A stretch of 64,000 nucleotides of DNA from Solirubrobacteraceae bacterium (GTDB taxonomy: Bacteria; Actinomycetota; Thermoleophilia; Solirubrobacterales; Solirubrobacteraceae). The position numbers were made by a program, and so were the translations under genes. Position 1 is the stretch's first letter; each line of letters opens with the position of its first letter. This document shows, in pieces, positions 39,342 to 48,194 of the stretch. A model generated the notes under the pieces. The model worked only from the letters and a program-made list of their open reading frames with translations, did not search any database and was not told where the DNA came from. Where the stretch lies: positions 1 through 64,000 of the forward strand of contig JAUXSD010000214.1 in the NCBI GenBank assembly GCA_030681525.1, written 5' to 3'.

Positions 39342-40220
39342 ATGAGCCTCGGGAAGCGTATGGCGGTCGCGGCAGCCGTCATGTGTCTGGGAATGACCGC
39401 GACCGCCGGCGCGGCGCCGGTCAACGGCACGCCGAGCGACGATCTCCTGCTCGGTACGAACTCGAAGGATGCGATCAACGGCTTCGGTGGCACCGATCTG
39501 CTGTTCGGCAAGCTGCAGAGCGACGCCTTGAACGGGGGTGGCTCGGCGGGCTTCTTCGACTTCCTGTACGGCGGCGCCGGGACCGATGCCGTCAACGGCG
39601 ACGCTGACGCCGACTTCCTGTTCGACGACGACGCGTCACAGGACGGGCTCAGCGGCGGCACCGGAGACGATGTGGTCTACGCCGCGAATGGGGTTTCGGA
39701 TGCGGTCAACTGCGGCCCCGGCTCCTTCGACATGGCCTTTGCGGATCGTGAGGATCACGTTCTCGGCTGCGAGAGCGTCGTGCGCACCAGCGGCACAGCG
39801 GAGGCAGTTCTCGCAGCCGCGTTCATCGGCGGCACGATCCGCTCATCGGTTGTCGTCTTCGGGCTTGCGAACGTGACGTTCGCCACGAACGGCGCCGACG
39901 TGGTCGCCGTGCCGAGCGGGAGCCCGGCCGTGGTGTTCGCCAAGCGGGGCAACGACACCATCACCGGCGGGGCGGACAACGCTGTCACGGCGATCTTCCC
40001 GGGCGACGGCAACGACACCGTCAACGGCGGCGACACAACCGACCTCATCCACGACGACGACGACGACCACGACACGCTCAACGGCGGCGACGATTTCGAC
40101 ATCATCTCCGCGGCCAACGGCGTGGCCGACACCATCGACTGCGGGCCGGGCAGCGATGTCGCGACCGTGGATGTGGGACTCGACTCCGTGGTCAACTGCG
40201 AGAACGTCGCGCCGAACTGA
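39342..40220 (+). CDS. Secreted RTX-like (hemolysin-type) GD-repeat protein
   Basis: Signal-like N-terminus MSLGKRMAVAAAVMCLGMTATAGAA; GGxxxDxxxG repeats (FGGTDLLFGK, YGGAGTDAVNGDADADFL, GGTGDDVVYAA). Confidence 0.85.
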   Translation: MSLGKRMAVAAAVMCLGMTATAGAAPVNGTPSDDLLLGTNSKDAINGFGGTDLLFGKLQSDALNGGGSAGFFDFLYGGAGTDAVNGDADADFLFDDDASQDGLSGGTGDDVVYAANGVSDAVNCGPGSFDMAFADREDHVLGCESVVRTSGTAEAVLAAAFIGGTIRSSVVVFGLANVTFATNGADVVAVPSGSPAVVFAKRGNDTITGGADNAVTAIFPGDGNDTVNGGDTTDLIHDDDDDHDTLNGGDDFDIISAANGVADTIDCGPGSDVATVDVGLDSVVNCENVAPN

Positions 40221-40283
40221 TCGCTGACGGGTCGCATGAGGTGCTCCTCACGCCGGTTTGGCGTACGGGGACGTTGCCCGGCG

Positions 40284-40376
40284 TCAGCTGGGAACGGGCT
40301 TGATGATCCGGTGGATGCCGGCCGCCGCGCCCACGGCGGCCGCGACGACGATCCCGGCGAGCAGCTTGTGCTTCAT
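40284..40376 (-). CDS. Possible 30-aa small membrane protein
   Basis: Reverse strand MKHKLLAGIVVAAAVGAAAGIHRIIKPVPS: basic N-terminus, one hydrophobic helix; not in the supplied track. Confidence 0.45.
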   Translation of the reverse strand: MKHKLLAGIVVAAAVGAAAGIHRIIKPVPS

Positions 40377-40418
40377 GCCCGCACCGTACCGCGCGCGGCC
40401 ATGCCGTACGCTCGCACG

Positions 40419-40760
40419 ATGCCGGGCATCGAGGACCCCGACAAGATCGACGTCATCGCCGAGGACGCCGACGGCAACGCGCTGCTGTCGATCGTCCAGA
40501 CCGGTGCGTGGCCGACCGACGGCTCGGAGCGCAACCGCCTCAAGCGCAAGCTCGGCACGTACCTGCGCTACGCGCGCGACGGGCAGATGGTCGCCACCTA
40601 CCCGAGCCTCGAGGGCCGGCCGGTCGTCATCGAGCTGACCTACGAAGTGGCCCCGCCACCGTCGGTGGTCGACTACTGGCGCCGGCGCAGCCAGACGGCG
40701 GCGCGCGACGGCGTGACGCTCAGCATGCGCGCGCTCGACGACATCGTCTGGCGCGCGTAG
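40419..40760 (+). CDS. Hypothetical protein (DUF6572-like)
   Basis: MPGIEDPDKIDVIAEDADGNALLSIVQTGAWPTDGSERNRLKRKLGTYLRYA; soluble 113 aa. Confidence 0.7.
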   Translation: MPGIEDPDKIDVIAEDADGNALLSIVQTGAWPTDGSERNRLKRKLGTYLRYARDGQMVATYPSLEGRPVVIELTYEVAPPPSVVDYWRRRSQTAARDGVTLSMRALDDIVWRA

Positions 40761-40764
40761 GCCG

Positions 40765-41865
40765 TCATCCCTCCCCGCCCGTGGCCTTGCCCGGGTGGGC
40801 CGTGCCGAACAGCCCGTCGAAGCTCGGGTCGCTCACCGACGGGTCGCCGGTCACCACGCGCTCGCAGCCCAGCGACCGCGCGATGTTGGCCTCGAGCGCG
40901 CTCTCGACCACCGCGAGGTCGGTGCCGGCGCCGCAGTCGAGGCGGTCGACCATCGCGCCGCCGTAGAGGATGTCGTTGCCGTCGCCGCCCTTGACGATGT
41001 CCGCCGCGCCGCCGCCGAGCACGATGTCGTTGCCCGCGCCCCCGTCGGAGACGCCGTCGCCGAGCTGATCGGCGCCCTCGCGCACCGGGTTCTGCGGGCC
41101 GCCGCGGATGACGTCGTTGCCGTCGCCGCCGAAGATCCGGCGGTCCGTGCCGCCCGAGGTCCAGATGTAGTCGTCGCCGCCGCCGCCGTCGATGTTCTCG
41201 ATGTCGTCGGAGGCGCGCTCGAAGACGAAGTCGTGGCCCGAGCCGGCGAGCACCTGATCGGAGCCGCGTCCGGCGTCGATGCGGTCGTCGCCGTCGCCGC
41301 CCTCGATGCGGTCCTCGTTCGCGCCGCCCTCGAGCACGTCGTCGCCGTCACCGCCGGTGATGCGGTCGTCGGCGGCGTCGCCGCGGATGATGTCGCGGGC
41401 GTCGCCGCCGCTCAGCGTGTCGTTCTGCGAGCCGCCCGCGAGCCGGTCCGCGCCGCCGCCGCCGCTGAGGCGATCCTGGCCCGGTCCGCCCGTCAGGTTG
41501 TCGTCGCCCGATTCGCCGGAGATGCGGTCGTTGCCGGCGGCGCCGTCGCCGCGGTCGTCGCCCGCACCGCCGAAGATCCGGTCGCTGCCGATGTTGCCGA
41601 GCAGGCGGTCGGCGCCGCTGCCGCCGCTGAGCCGGTCGTTGCCGCTGCCCCCGTCGAGCCGGTCGGCGCCGCCGAGGCCGCGCAGGGAGTCGCGGCCGGC
41701 CACGCCGTAGAGCCGGTCGGCCTGCGCCGTGCCGACGATCGTGTTCGCCGCCGAGTTGCCGCGCTTGGTGACGGCGGCCGCGCTGGCGGCGATCGTCAGG
41801 CTGAGTGCCGCGGTGACGGCGACGGGGACGAGGCGGTGGACGGTGCGCCGCGGACGGGTGGCCAT
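40765..41865 (-). CDS. Secreted RTX-like calcium-binding repeat protein
   Basis: Hydrophobic N-terminal segment; long run of GGxGxDxxx repeats (GLGGADRLDGGSGNDRLSGGSGADRLLGNIGSDRIFGGAGDDR...). Confidence 0.92.
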   Translation of the reverse strand: MATRPRRTVHRLVPVAVTAALSLTIAASAAAVTKRGNSAANTIVGTAQADRLYGVAGRDSLRGLGGADRLDGGSGNDRLSGGSGADRLLGNIGSDRIFGGAGDDRGDGAAGNDRISGESGDDNLTGGPGQDRLSGGGGADRLAGGSQNDTLSGGDARDIIRGDAADDRITGGDGDDVLEGGANEDRIEGGDGDDRIDAGRGSDQVLAGSGHDFVFERASDDIENIDGGGGDDYIWTSGGTDRRIFGGDGNDVIRGGPQNPVREGADQLGDGVSDGGAGNDIVLGGGAADIVKGGDGNDILYGGAMVDRLDCGAGTDLAVVESALEANIARSLGCERVVTGDPSVSDPSFDGLFGTAHPGKATGGEG

Positions 41866-41919
41866 GCCGGAACGCTACCCCCGCCCGCCGGGGGCCGACA
41901 CCCGCCTCTCACAGGACGC

Positions 41920-43059
41920 TCACGGATAGCGCGTGCGCAGCCCCATGACGTCGCCCTTGGCCAGCGAGCGGGCGTGCGTCGTGCCCGCGCGCACCGAGTA
42001 GAACATCGTCAGCGCGTCGCTGGAGTTGGCGTGGTGCAGGCCGATGCTGTGGCCGGCCTCGTGGGTGCCGACCGACTGGTAGTCGTAGGCGCCCGCGGCG
42101 CCCACGTTCGAGAACGTCACCGCGTCGCTGTAGCGCTGGTCGGTCTCGGTGATCGTGCCCGCGCCGTTGGTGAACACGAAGGTGCAGGCCAGCGCGCCTG
42201 CGCAGCCCACGCTCGCCATCGGGCCGCGGTCGATGACCGACTGGCCGTCGGCGTAGGTGTGGATCGTCGAGGCGGTGGAGCCCAGGTACCACGAGTTGAG
42301 GATCGTCACGTCCGCCAGGCCACAGGAGTTGGAGGTCCGGTCCCAGTTCGTGTGCGCCACGATGAGCGAGGTGACCGTGTTGTTGTTCCAGTTGAAGCGT
42401 CCGCGGTTGACCGTGTAGCCGTAGTTGCGCGAGGTCCACGCCCCCAGCCAGTGCGCGTACTGGCCGTTCGTGCAGGCATCGCCGGCCACGGCGGCGCGGG
42501 CGGTCAGCCCCTCGGCGTCGCTCTTGTCCCGGCTGCGGCCGGGCGCCTCGGCGGCCGGCTCGGGCACGCTCGGCGCGACGGCGGTCGCGGGAACCGGGGA
42601 GGGCACGGTCGGCGGCGGGGTCGTGGCGCGGCGGGCGGCGCGCGACGCGCGGAAGTCGTCGGCCCAGGTGCGCTCGGTCGGGTCGCCGTAGAGCGCCTCC
42701 ATGACGGCGCCCGGCTCCTCGCGCTTGGTCGTCACGAGCGCGATGGCGCCGTCGGGGTCGAGGATCGGCGAGACGGTCTCGCTGATCTGCGGGCGCCCGT
42801 CGCGGCTGCAGCGCGTGACGCGGTACTCACCGCGCGGCAGGTACTCCGTCACCTCCGCGGTGCCGTCGGGATGGGCATCGCGCGCGACGGTCGCCGACAA
42901 CGGCGGGCCCGGCGGGTCGCAGCGCGGGGCGGCCGGCACGGGCGTCGCCGCGACCCCGGCCGCCAGCAGCGCGCAGCCGGCCGCGAGCGCGACGGCGAGA
43001 CGGCGATGCGCGCGCGCGGGCGCGGGCGGCGTGGGGCGGGACGGGTGATCGGCTGGCAT
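41920..43059 (-). CDS. Matrixin-type zinc metalloprotease
   Basis: Zinc-binding motif THEAGHSIGLHHANSSDALTMFYSV (HExGHxxGLxH plus Met-turn). Confidence 0.88.
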   Translation of the reverse strand: MPADHPSRPTPPAPARAHRRLAVALAAGCALLAAGVAATPVPAAPRCDPPGPPLSATVARDAHPDGTAEVTEYLPRGEYRVTRCSRDGRPQISETVSPILDPDGAIALVTTKREEPGAVMEALYGDPTERTWADDFRASRAARRATTPPPTVPSPVPATAVAPSVPEPAAEAPGRSRDKSDAEGLTARAAVAGDACTNGQYAHWLGAWTSRNYGYTVNRGRFNWNNNTVTSLIVAHTNWDRTSNSCGLADVTILNSWYLGSTASTIHTYADGQSVIDRGPMASVGCAGALACTFVFTNGAGTITETDQRYSDAVTFSNVGAAGAYDYQSVGTHEAGHSIGLHHANSSDALTMFYSVRAGTTHARSLAKGDVMGLRTRYP

Positions 43060-43144
43060 GCAGCTCCTCCGGGCGCGACGTGGTGGCTTCTCGCCCCCAT
43101 CGCCAGCCACCGCGCGCGCCGTGAGCGCGGCGGCCGAGAACCAC

Positions 43145-44581
43145 CTAACCGTCCAGCGCGCGCAGGATGAACGGGCCCAGCGTGACGGCGAACGCCTGCG
43201 TGAGGTGCGACTCGTCGTGGCGCACGAGCGCACCTCCGATGACCGCGAAGCAGCGCCGCGAGTCGCAGAACAGGCGCGTCAGGTCGATGACCTTCACGTT
43301 CGAGGAGCGCACCGCCCGCGCCGCCGCGACGAGCGGGTCCGAGCGCACCGAGGCCGAACGCGGTCGCGTGCACGCGGTCTGCGCCCGGCGGCGGGCGGCG
43401 ATCGCCCGCGACACGCAGCGCAGCTGGTCGTTCGTCGAGGGCGGCGCGTCGCGCACGACGACGACGCGGCGGCGCATGCCCAGCAGCTCGCCGATCGCCT
43501 TGCGGTAGCCGGCCTGCGTGCTGGCCTTGGGGCTGCGGTTGCCCGACCGCCGGACGCGGGCGCCAGCGTGCGCGGAGAGAAACACGGTGTCGACCTCGGG
43601 ATGCTTGCGCAGCCAGGCGAACACCTCGCCGTTCCACGTGCGGCACTGGCGCGACGCCCGCGGCGCGGCCAGGATCGGCCTGGCCCGGGTGAGCGGGCAA
43701 CCCGAGCGCAGGATCGAGATGCCGCGCCAGCGCTTGGCGTTGATGAGCACGCCCAGGGAGCTCTTGAGGTTCGCCGCGTGGCTGTCGCCGATCAGCGCGA
43801 ACGTCCGCTCGGCGTCCTCGGGCATCGCGCCGAAGCTGCAGGCGGTGATGAAGCCGGCGTGCAGGACGTTGTCGCAGAGCGGGTCGGTGATGACCTTGGC
43901 CCGCGCGGGCGGTGGATCGACGCTGTTGCGCAGTGAAGGGTTGCTGCACGGGTTCGCCGAGTCGCGCGCCGCGGCGCCGAAGCACGGCGCGACGGCCAGC
44001 AGCACGACGCCGGCGTCCACCGCCCCGCTGTCGGGGGCGCGGTCACGGCACGTCGCCGGGCAGACCGCCGGGTCCGTCCAGGCGCTGTCGGCGTACCACT
44101 GGAAGGGGCCGACGGCCAGGCCGGCGGCGGCCGGCAGGAACGTCACCTCGAGCACGGTCGGCTTCGGGCGCGAGACGTCGGCGGCGAGGACGCGGGGTGC
44201 GAGCGCCGTGCCGTCGGGCGCCAGACGGGTCAGGTCGAGCGCGGTGCGGCGGTCGCGGCGCGTGACGCAGATGCGCGAGCGGCTGGCGCCGCCCTCGCCG
44301 TGGACGAGCGTGACGCACAGCTCGCGACCCGCCGTCGACGTCAGCTCGCGCGAGTCCCACGCGCCGGTGCTCACGACGCGCAGCGTCATGCGCACGTCGC
44401 GCTGCCCGACGCTCACCTCGGTGAGGTCGAGCGGGCCCTGGGCGTCGACGGCGTCGGGTGCGGCGGACGTCGTCTCGCCGGTGGCGGACGGCGCGGCCGC
44501 GAGGGCGCCGGGGGCGGCGAGGACGAGCGCGAGGCTCGCGAGCACGAGGGCCCAGAGGTGCCGCGGGTCGCCGGCGGTCAT
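43145..44581 (-). CDS. SGNH hydrolase domain protein
   Basis: FALIGDSHAANLKSSLGVLI block and DESHLTQAFAVTLGPFI (catalytic D-x-x-H-like) typical of SGNH domains from acyltransferase families. Confidence 0.85.
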   Translation of the reverse strand: MTAGDPRHLWALVLASLALVLAAPGALAAAPSATGETTSAAPDAVDAQGPLDLTEVSVGQRDVRMTLRVVSTGAWDSRELTSTAGRELCVTLVHGEGGASRSRICVTRRDRRTALDLTRLAPDGTALAPRVLAADVSRPKPTVLEVTFLPAAAGLAVGPFQWYADSAWTDPAVCPATCRDRAPDSGAVDAGVVLLAVAPCFGAAARDSANPCSNPSLRNSVDPPPARAKVITDPLCDNVLHAGFITACSFGAMPEDAERTFALIGDSHAANLKSSLGVLINAKRWRGISILRSGCPLTRARPILAAPRASRQCRTWNGEVFAWLRKHPEVDTVFLSAHAGARVRRSGNRSPKASTQAGYRKAIGELLGMRRRVVVVRDAPPSTNDQLRCVSRAIAARRRAQTACTRPRSASVRSDPLVAAARAVRSSNVKVIDLTRLFCDSRRCFAVIGGALVRHDESHLTQAFAVTLGPFILRALDG

Positions 44582-45381
44582 GGCTCGCGGCGGAAGGCCA
44601 GCACGTCTTGATGCTCGTCCCACCCGCGCGGATCGTGGCTGACGAGCCGGACGCTGTCGCCGGATGCCGCGGCGAACGCGCGGCGGATGTGATCGGGCGT
44701 GTGCCACGCGTGGCCGTACGCGAACAGCGCCCCCTCGTAGGGGATGTGAAGGTGGCCGTGCTCGCCCAGCGCCCGGGCGATCTCGTCACGGCGCGGGGCG
44801 AACTCGCCCATCGCCGGTGGCTCGGCGTGGATCGTGACGATCGCGATGCCGCCGGGCTCGAGCGCGCCCGTGAAGCTGCGCAGCAGCTCGCCGGCGCGCT
44901 GCTCGTCGAGGTGGGTGACCAGCGACCCGCACCAGATGAGGTCGTGGCGTCCCAGCCGCATGCGGTCCAGGCTCGGCGTCGAGCGCAGCGGCGTGACGCC
45001 GAACTCCTGGGCGCAGAAGCGGATTGCCTGGCGGTTGATGTCGCAGGCGGTGATGCGCTCGGGCGCGATCTGCTGGGCGAGCAGGCGCAGCACGCGGCCG
45101 TAGCCGCAGGGCATGTCGAGGCACGACCCGACGTCCGCGAAGCTCCGGCCGGCCGCGGCCAGCGCGCGCTCGATCGCGCCGATCGCCGAGGCGCCGACGC
45201 GAGCGTAGTGCGCGCCGTCGACGTCCTCGGGGTGGTACATGTCGTCGTCGGGATGGATCGCGCCGGTGACGGCGGGGAGGATCAGCGGGGGCTGCGGGCG
45301 GCGCATGCGCCGGCGCAGCGCGCCGCTCACGCGCAGCGCGACCTCCGGGGCGCGCGGGCGCCGTGATGCGAGCTGGGGCAC
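44578..45381 (-). CDS. Class I SAM-dependent methyltransferase
   Basis: FADVGSCLDMPCGYGRVLRLLAQQI (motif I), ITACDINRQAIRFC; ATGA overlap with the SGNH gene. Confidence 0.88.
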   Translation of the reverse strand: MPQLASRRPRAPEVALRVSGALRRRMRRPQPPLILPAVTGAIHPDDDMYHPEDVDGAHYARVGASAIGAIERALAAAGRSFADVGSCLDMPCGYGRVLRLLAQQIAPERITACDINRQAIRFCAQEFGVTPLRSTPSLDRMRLGRHDLIWCGSLVTHLDEQRAGELLRSFTGALEPGGIAIVTIHAEPPAMGEFAPRRDEIARALGEHGHLHIPYEGALFAYGHAWHTPDHIRRAFAAASGDSVRLVSHDPRGWDEHQDVLAFRREP

Positions 45382-45434
45382 GGGGAGCGAACGCTAGCGA
45401 TCTGCGGCCTGCGCGGGAGCGGTTCGCGCGGTGC

Positions 45435-46874
45435 TCACCACGGCGCCGGTTCGTAGTCCTTCAGGAAGACGCCGTACAGGTCCTCGCCGGCCTCGCCGCG
45501 GACGATCGGGTCGTAGACGCGCGCGGCGCCGTCGACGAGATCCAGCGGCGCGTGGAAGCCCTCCCCGGCCAGGCGCATCCGCGTCGGGTGGGGGCGCTCG
45601 TCGGTGATCCAGCCCGTGTCGACGCTCGTCATGAGGATGCCGTCACGCAGCAGCTCGTGGGCGCTCGTGCGGGTCAGCATGTTCAGCGCGGCCTTGGCCA
45701 TGTTCGTGTGCGGATGGCCGGGGCCCTTGTAGCCGCGGTGAAACTGGCCCTCGATCGCCGACACGTTGACGACGTACGTGCGCCGCGCGGCGGCGGCCGC
45801 CAGCGCCGCGCGCAGGCGGCCGACGAGGATGAACGGCGCGGTCTGGTTGCAGAGCTGGACCTCGAGCAGCTCGACCGGGTCGACCGCCTCGACGGGCTGG
45901 ACCCACGAGTTGACCGGGTCGAGGTCGGGCACGAGGCCGCCGGCGTCGATCGCCATGCCCGCGGCGATTCGCTCGGGTGACGCCGAGCCGGCGCTGAGCG
46001 CGAGCGCGCTCAGCGCGTGGGGGGTGGGCGTCCAGTGCGGGCGCTCGCCGGCGTCGCTCGCCGCGGGCAGCCCCCGCGTGACGCCGGCCGGGCCGAACCT
46101 GCGGATCGCCGGCAGCGGGCCGGCGGGCAGCGGCGCGGCCTCGGCCCGGGCGAGCAGCGCGTAGGAGGCCGCGGAGCGGCGCACGGTCTGGGCGGCGTTG
46201 TTGACGAGGATGTCCAGCGGCCCGGCGGCGGCGACGTCGTCGGCCAGCGCGACGACCTGGCCGGGGTTGCGCAGGTCGATGCCGACGATCTGCAGGCGGT
46301 CAAGCCAGTCGGCGCTGTCGTCCGTCGCGGCGAAGCGGCGGGCCGCGTCGCGCGGGAAGCGGGTCGTGATCGTCGTGTGGGCGCCGTCGCGCAGCAGCCG
46401 CAGCGCGATGTACATGCCGATCTTCGCCCGCCCGCCGGTGAGCAGGGCGCGGCGTCCGCGCAGGTCGGTGCGCGCGTCGCGGCGGGCATGGTTGCGCGCC
46501 GCGCAGTCGCGGCAGAGCTGGTGGTAGAAGGCGTCGACCTCGGTGTAGCGCTCCTTGCAGACATAGCACTGCCGCGCCTGCACCAGCGTGCCCGCCGTGG
46601 CGCCGTTCGTGCGCGGCCGCAGCGCCAGGCCGGCGGTCTCGTCGTCGATGCGCCCCACCGCGCCGGTCGCCGTGGCGGCGGTCACGGCGGCGTCGGCGGC
46701 GAGCACGGCGGCGCGCCGCTCGGCACGGCGGCGCAGCTTGACGGACTTGTAGAGGCCGGCGGTGGCGCGCCGGATCGCGAGCGCGTCGGGGTGCTCGGTG
46801 GGGAGGTCGTCGAGCTGCGCGATGACCCGCAGGCAGGTCTCGAGATCGGCCGGATCGATGCCGTCCTGGGGCAT
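45435..46874 (-). CDS. SDR family oxidoreductase with N-terminal CxxC...CxxC zinc-finger-like domain
   Basis: CYVCKERYTEVDAFYHQLCRDCAARNHARR followed by SDR fold (RRALLTGGRAKIGMYIALRLL, LDILVNNAAQTVRRS). Confidence 0.85.
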   Translation of the reverse strand: MPQDGIDPADLETCLRVIAQLDDLPTEHPDALAIRRATAGLYKSVKLRRRAERRAAVLAADAAVTAATATGAVGRIDDETAGLALRPRTNGATAGTLVQARQCYVCKERYTEVDAFYHQLCRDCAARNHARRDARTDLRGRRALLTGGRAKIGMYIALRLLRDGAHTTITTRFPRDAARRFAATDDSADWLDRLQIVGIDLRNPGQVVALADDVAAAGPLDILVNNAAQTVRRSAASYALLARAEAAPLPAGPLPAIRRFGPAGVTRGLPAASDAGERPHWTPTPHALSALALSAGSASPERIAAGMAIDAGGLVPDLDPVNSWVQPVEAVDPVELLEVQLCNQTAPFILVGRLRAALAAAAARRTYVVNVSAIEGQFHRGYKGPGHPHTNMAKAALNMLTRTSAHELLRDGILMTSVDTGWITDERPHPTRMRLAGEGFHAPLDLVDGAARVYDPIVRGEAGEDLYGVFLKDYEPAPW

Positions 46875-46924
46875 CCGGTGAGTCTAGGACCGGGCCGCGG
46901 AGCGCTCCGCCGCCGGGTCGCCCG

Positions 46925-47470
46925 TCAGCCGCGCGCGGCGAGCAGCGGGTGCGACAGGACGACCCGTGCCTGCTCGCCGAGATCGCCCGGGGACACGATC
47001 ACCTCCGGGCCGGACGGCGCCTCGTACGGCGCGTCGTAGCCGGTCAGCCCGGTCAGCAGGCCACGCTCGGCGCGGTCGTACAGCCCCTTGGGATCGCGCT
47101 GCCGGCACGTCGCCAGGGGCGTGGCGACGTAGACCTCGACGAACGGGACGCCGGCGGCCTCGTGACGGCGGCGCACGAGCCCCCGGTCGGCGGCGAACGG
47201 CGAGAGATGCGCGACGACGACCCAGGACGGCCGGCGGGCCAGCTCCAGCGCGAGGTCGCCCGCCCGAGCGCAGCTCGTCGCCCGGTCGGCCCGCGAGAAG
47301 CCGAGGTCGCGGTTCAGCGTCGCGCGCAGCTCGTCGCCGTCGAGCAGCTCGCAGGGACGGCCCGCCAGGCGCCGGATCTCGCGCGCGAGGGTCGACTTCC
47401 CGGCCGCGGGCAACCCGGTCAGCCAGAGCGTCACGCCGTCGACCGGCTGGGGATCCGCGGCGGCGGCCAC
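46925..47470 (-). CDS. cysC: Adenylyl-sulfate kinase-like protein (CysC)
   Basis: LWLTGLPAAGKSTLAREI, LDGDELRATLNRDLGFSRADR, RQRDPKGLYDRAERG. Confidence 0.88.
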   Translation of the reverse strand: MAAAADPQPVDGVTLWLTGLPAAGKSTLAREIRRLAGRPCELLDGDELRATLNRDLGFSRADRATSCARAGDLALELARRPSWVVVAHLSPFAADRGLVRRRHEAAGVPFVEVYVATPLATCRQRDPKGLYDRAERGLLTGLTGYDAPYEAPSGPEVIVSPGDLGEQARVVLSHPLLAARG

Positions 47471-47498
47471 GGGCGGGACCCTACCCCGGCACGATCCG

Positions 47499-48035
47499 TC
47501 ACTTGGGCCCGAGCACGTGCACGACGATCCCCGACGCGAACGTCGAGCTGTCGAGCAGCTTCAGGTGCGTCTTGTCGATGCCCTCGAGCAGCCGGTCGCC
47601 GCCGCCGGCGAGGACCGGGAAGACCCAGAGGTGCAGCTCGTCGAGCAGGCCGTGCTCGAGCAGGGTGCGGCTCAGCGCGCCGGTGCCGAACTTCAGCAGG
47701 CTCTCGCCGTCGCGCGCCTTGAGCTCGGTGACGGCCTCGACGACGTCGCCCTCGATGATCGAGGCGTTCCACGTCGCCTCGCTCAGGGTCCGCGAGGCGA
47801 CGTGCTTGGGCATCGCGTTGATCTTGTCCGTGTAGGGATCGCCGGAGCGCTGCGGCCAGGCCTGCGCGAAGCCCTCGTAGGTCGCGCGCCCGAGCAGCAG
47901 CTCGTCGGCTGCGAACAGCAGCTTCTGGGCGTACGCGTGGTGGTCGTCGTCCCAGTACGGCCCGCCCCAGTGGTGCGGGTTGCTGATGACCCCGTCGAGG
48001 GTCGTGAACGTCGATTCGATGAGCTTGCGCGGCAT
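47499..48035 (-). CDS. Dihydrofolate reductase family protein (RibD C-terminal domain-like)
   Basis: ESTFTTLDGVISNPHHWGGPYWDDDHHAYAQKLLFAADELLLGRATYEGFAQAWP. Confidence 0.88.
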   Translation of the reverse strand: MPRKLIESTFTTLDGVISNPHHWGGPYWDDDHHAYAQKLLFAADELLLGRATYEGFAQAWPQRSGDPYTDKINAMPKHVASRTLSEATWNASIIEGDVVEAVTELKARDGESLLKFGTGALSRTLLEHGLLDELHLWVFPVLAGGGDRLLEGIDKTHLKLLDSSTFASGIVVHVLGPK

Positions 48036-48194
48036 GGTCGGCTCCTGGCTGGCTGGCGTGGTCGTTGCAGGTGAGACGCCGCCCGCCGGGCAAACTCATC
48101 GCCGCGCAGGGCTCACGCCTTCAGCGGCTCCGCCGTCGCCGCGGGTGCGCCGGCAAGAACGGCATCGCTGAGGGCGTGGCGTCCCGCGGTGCTC

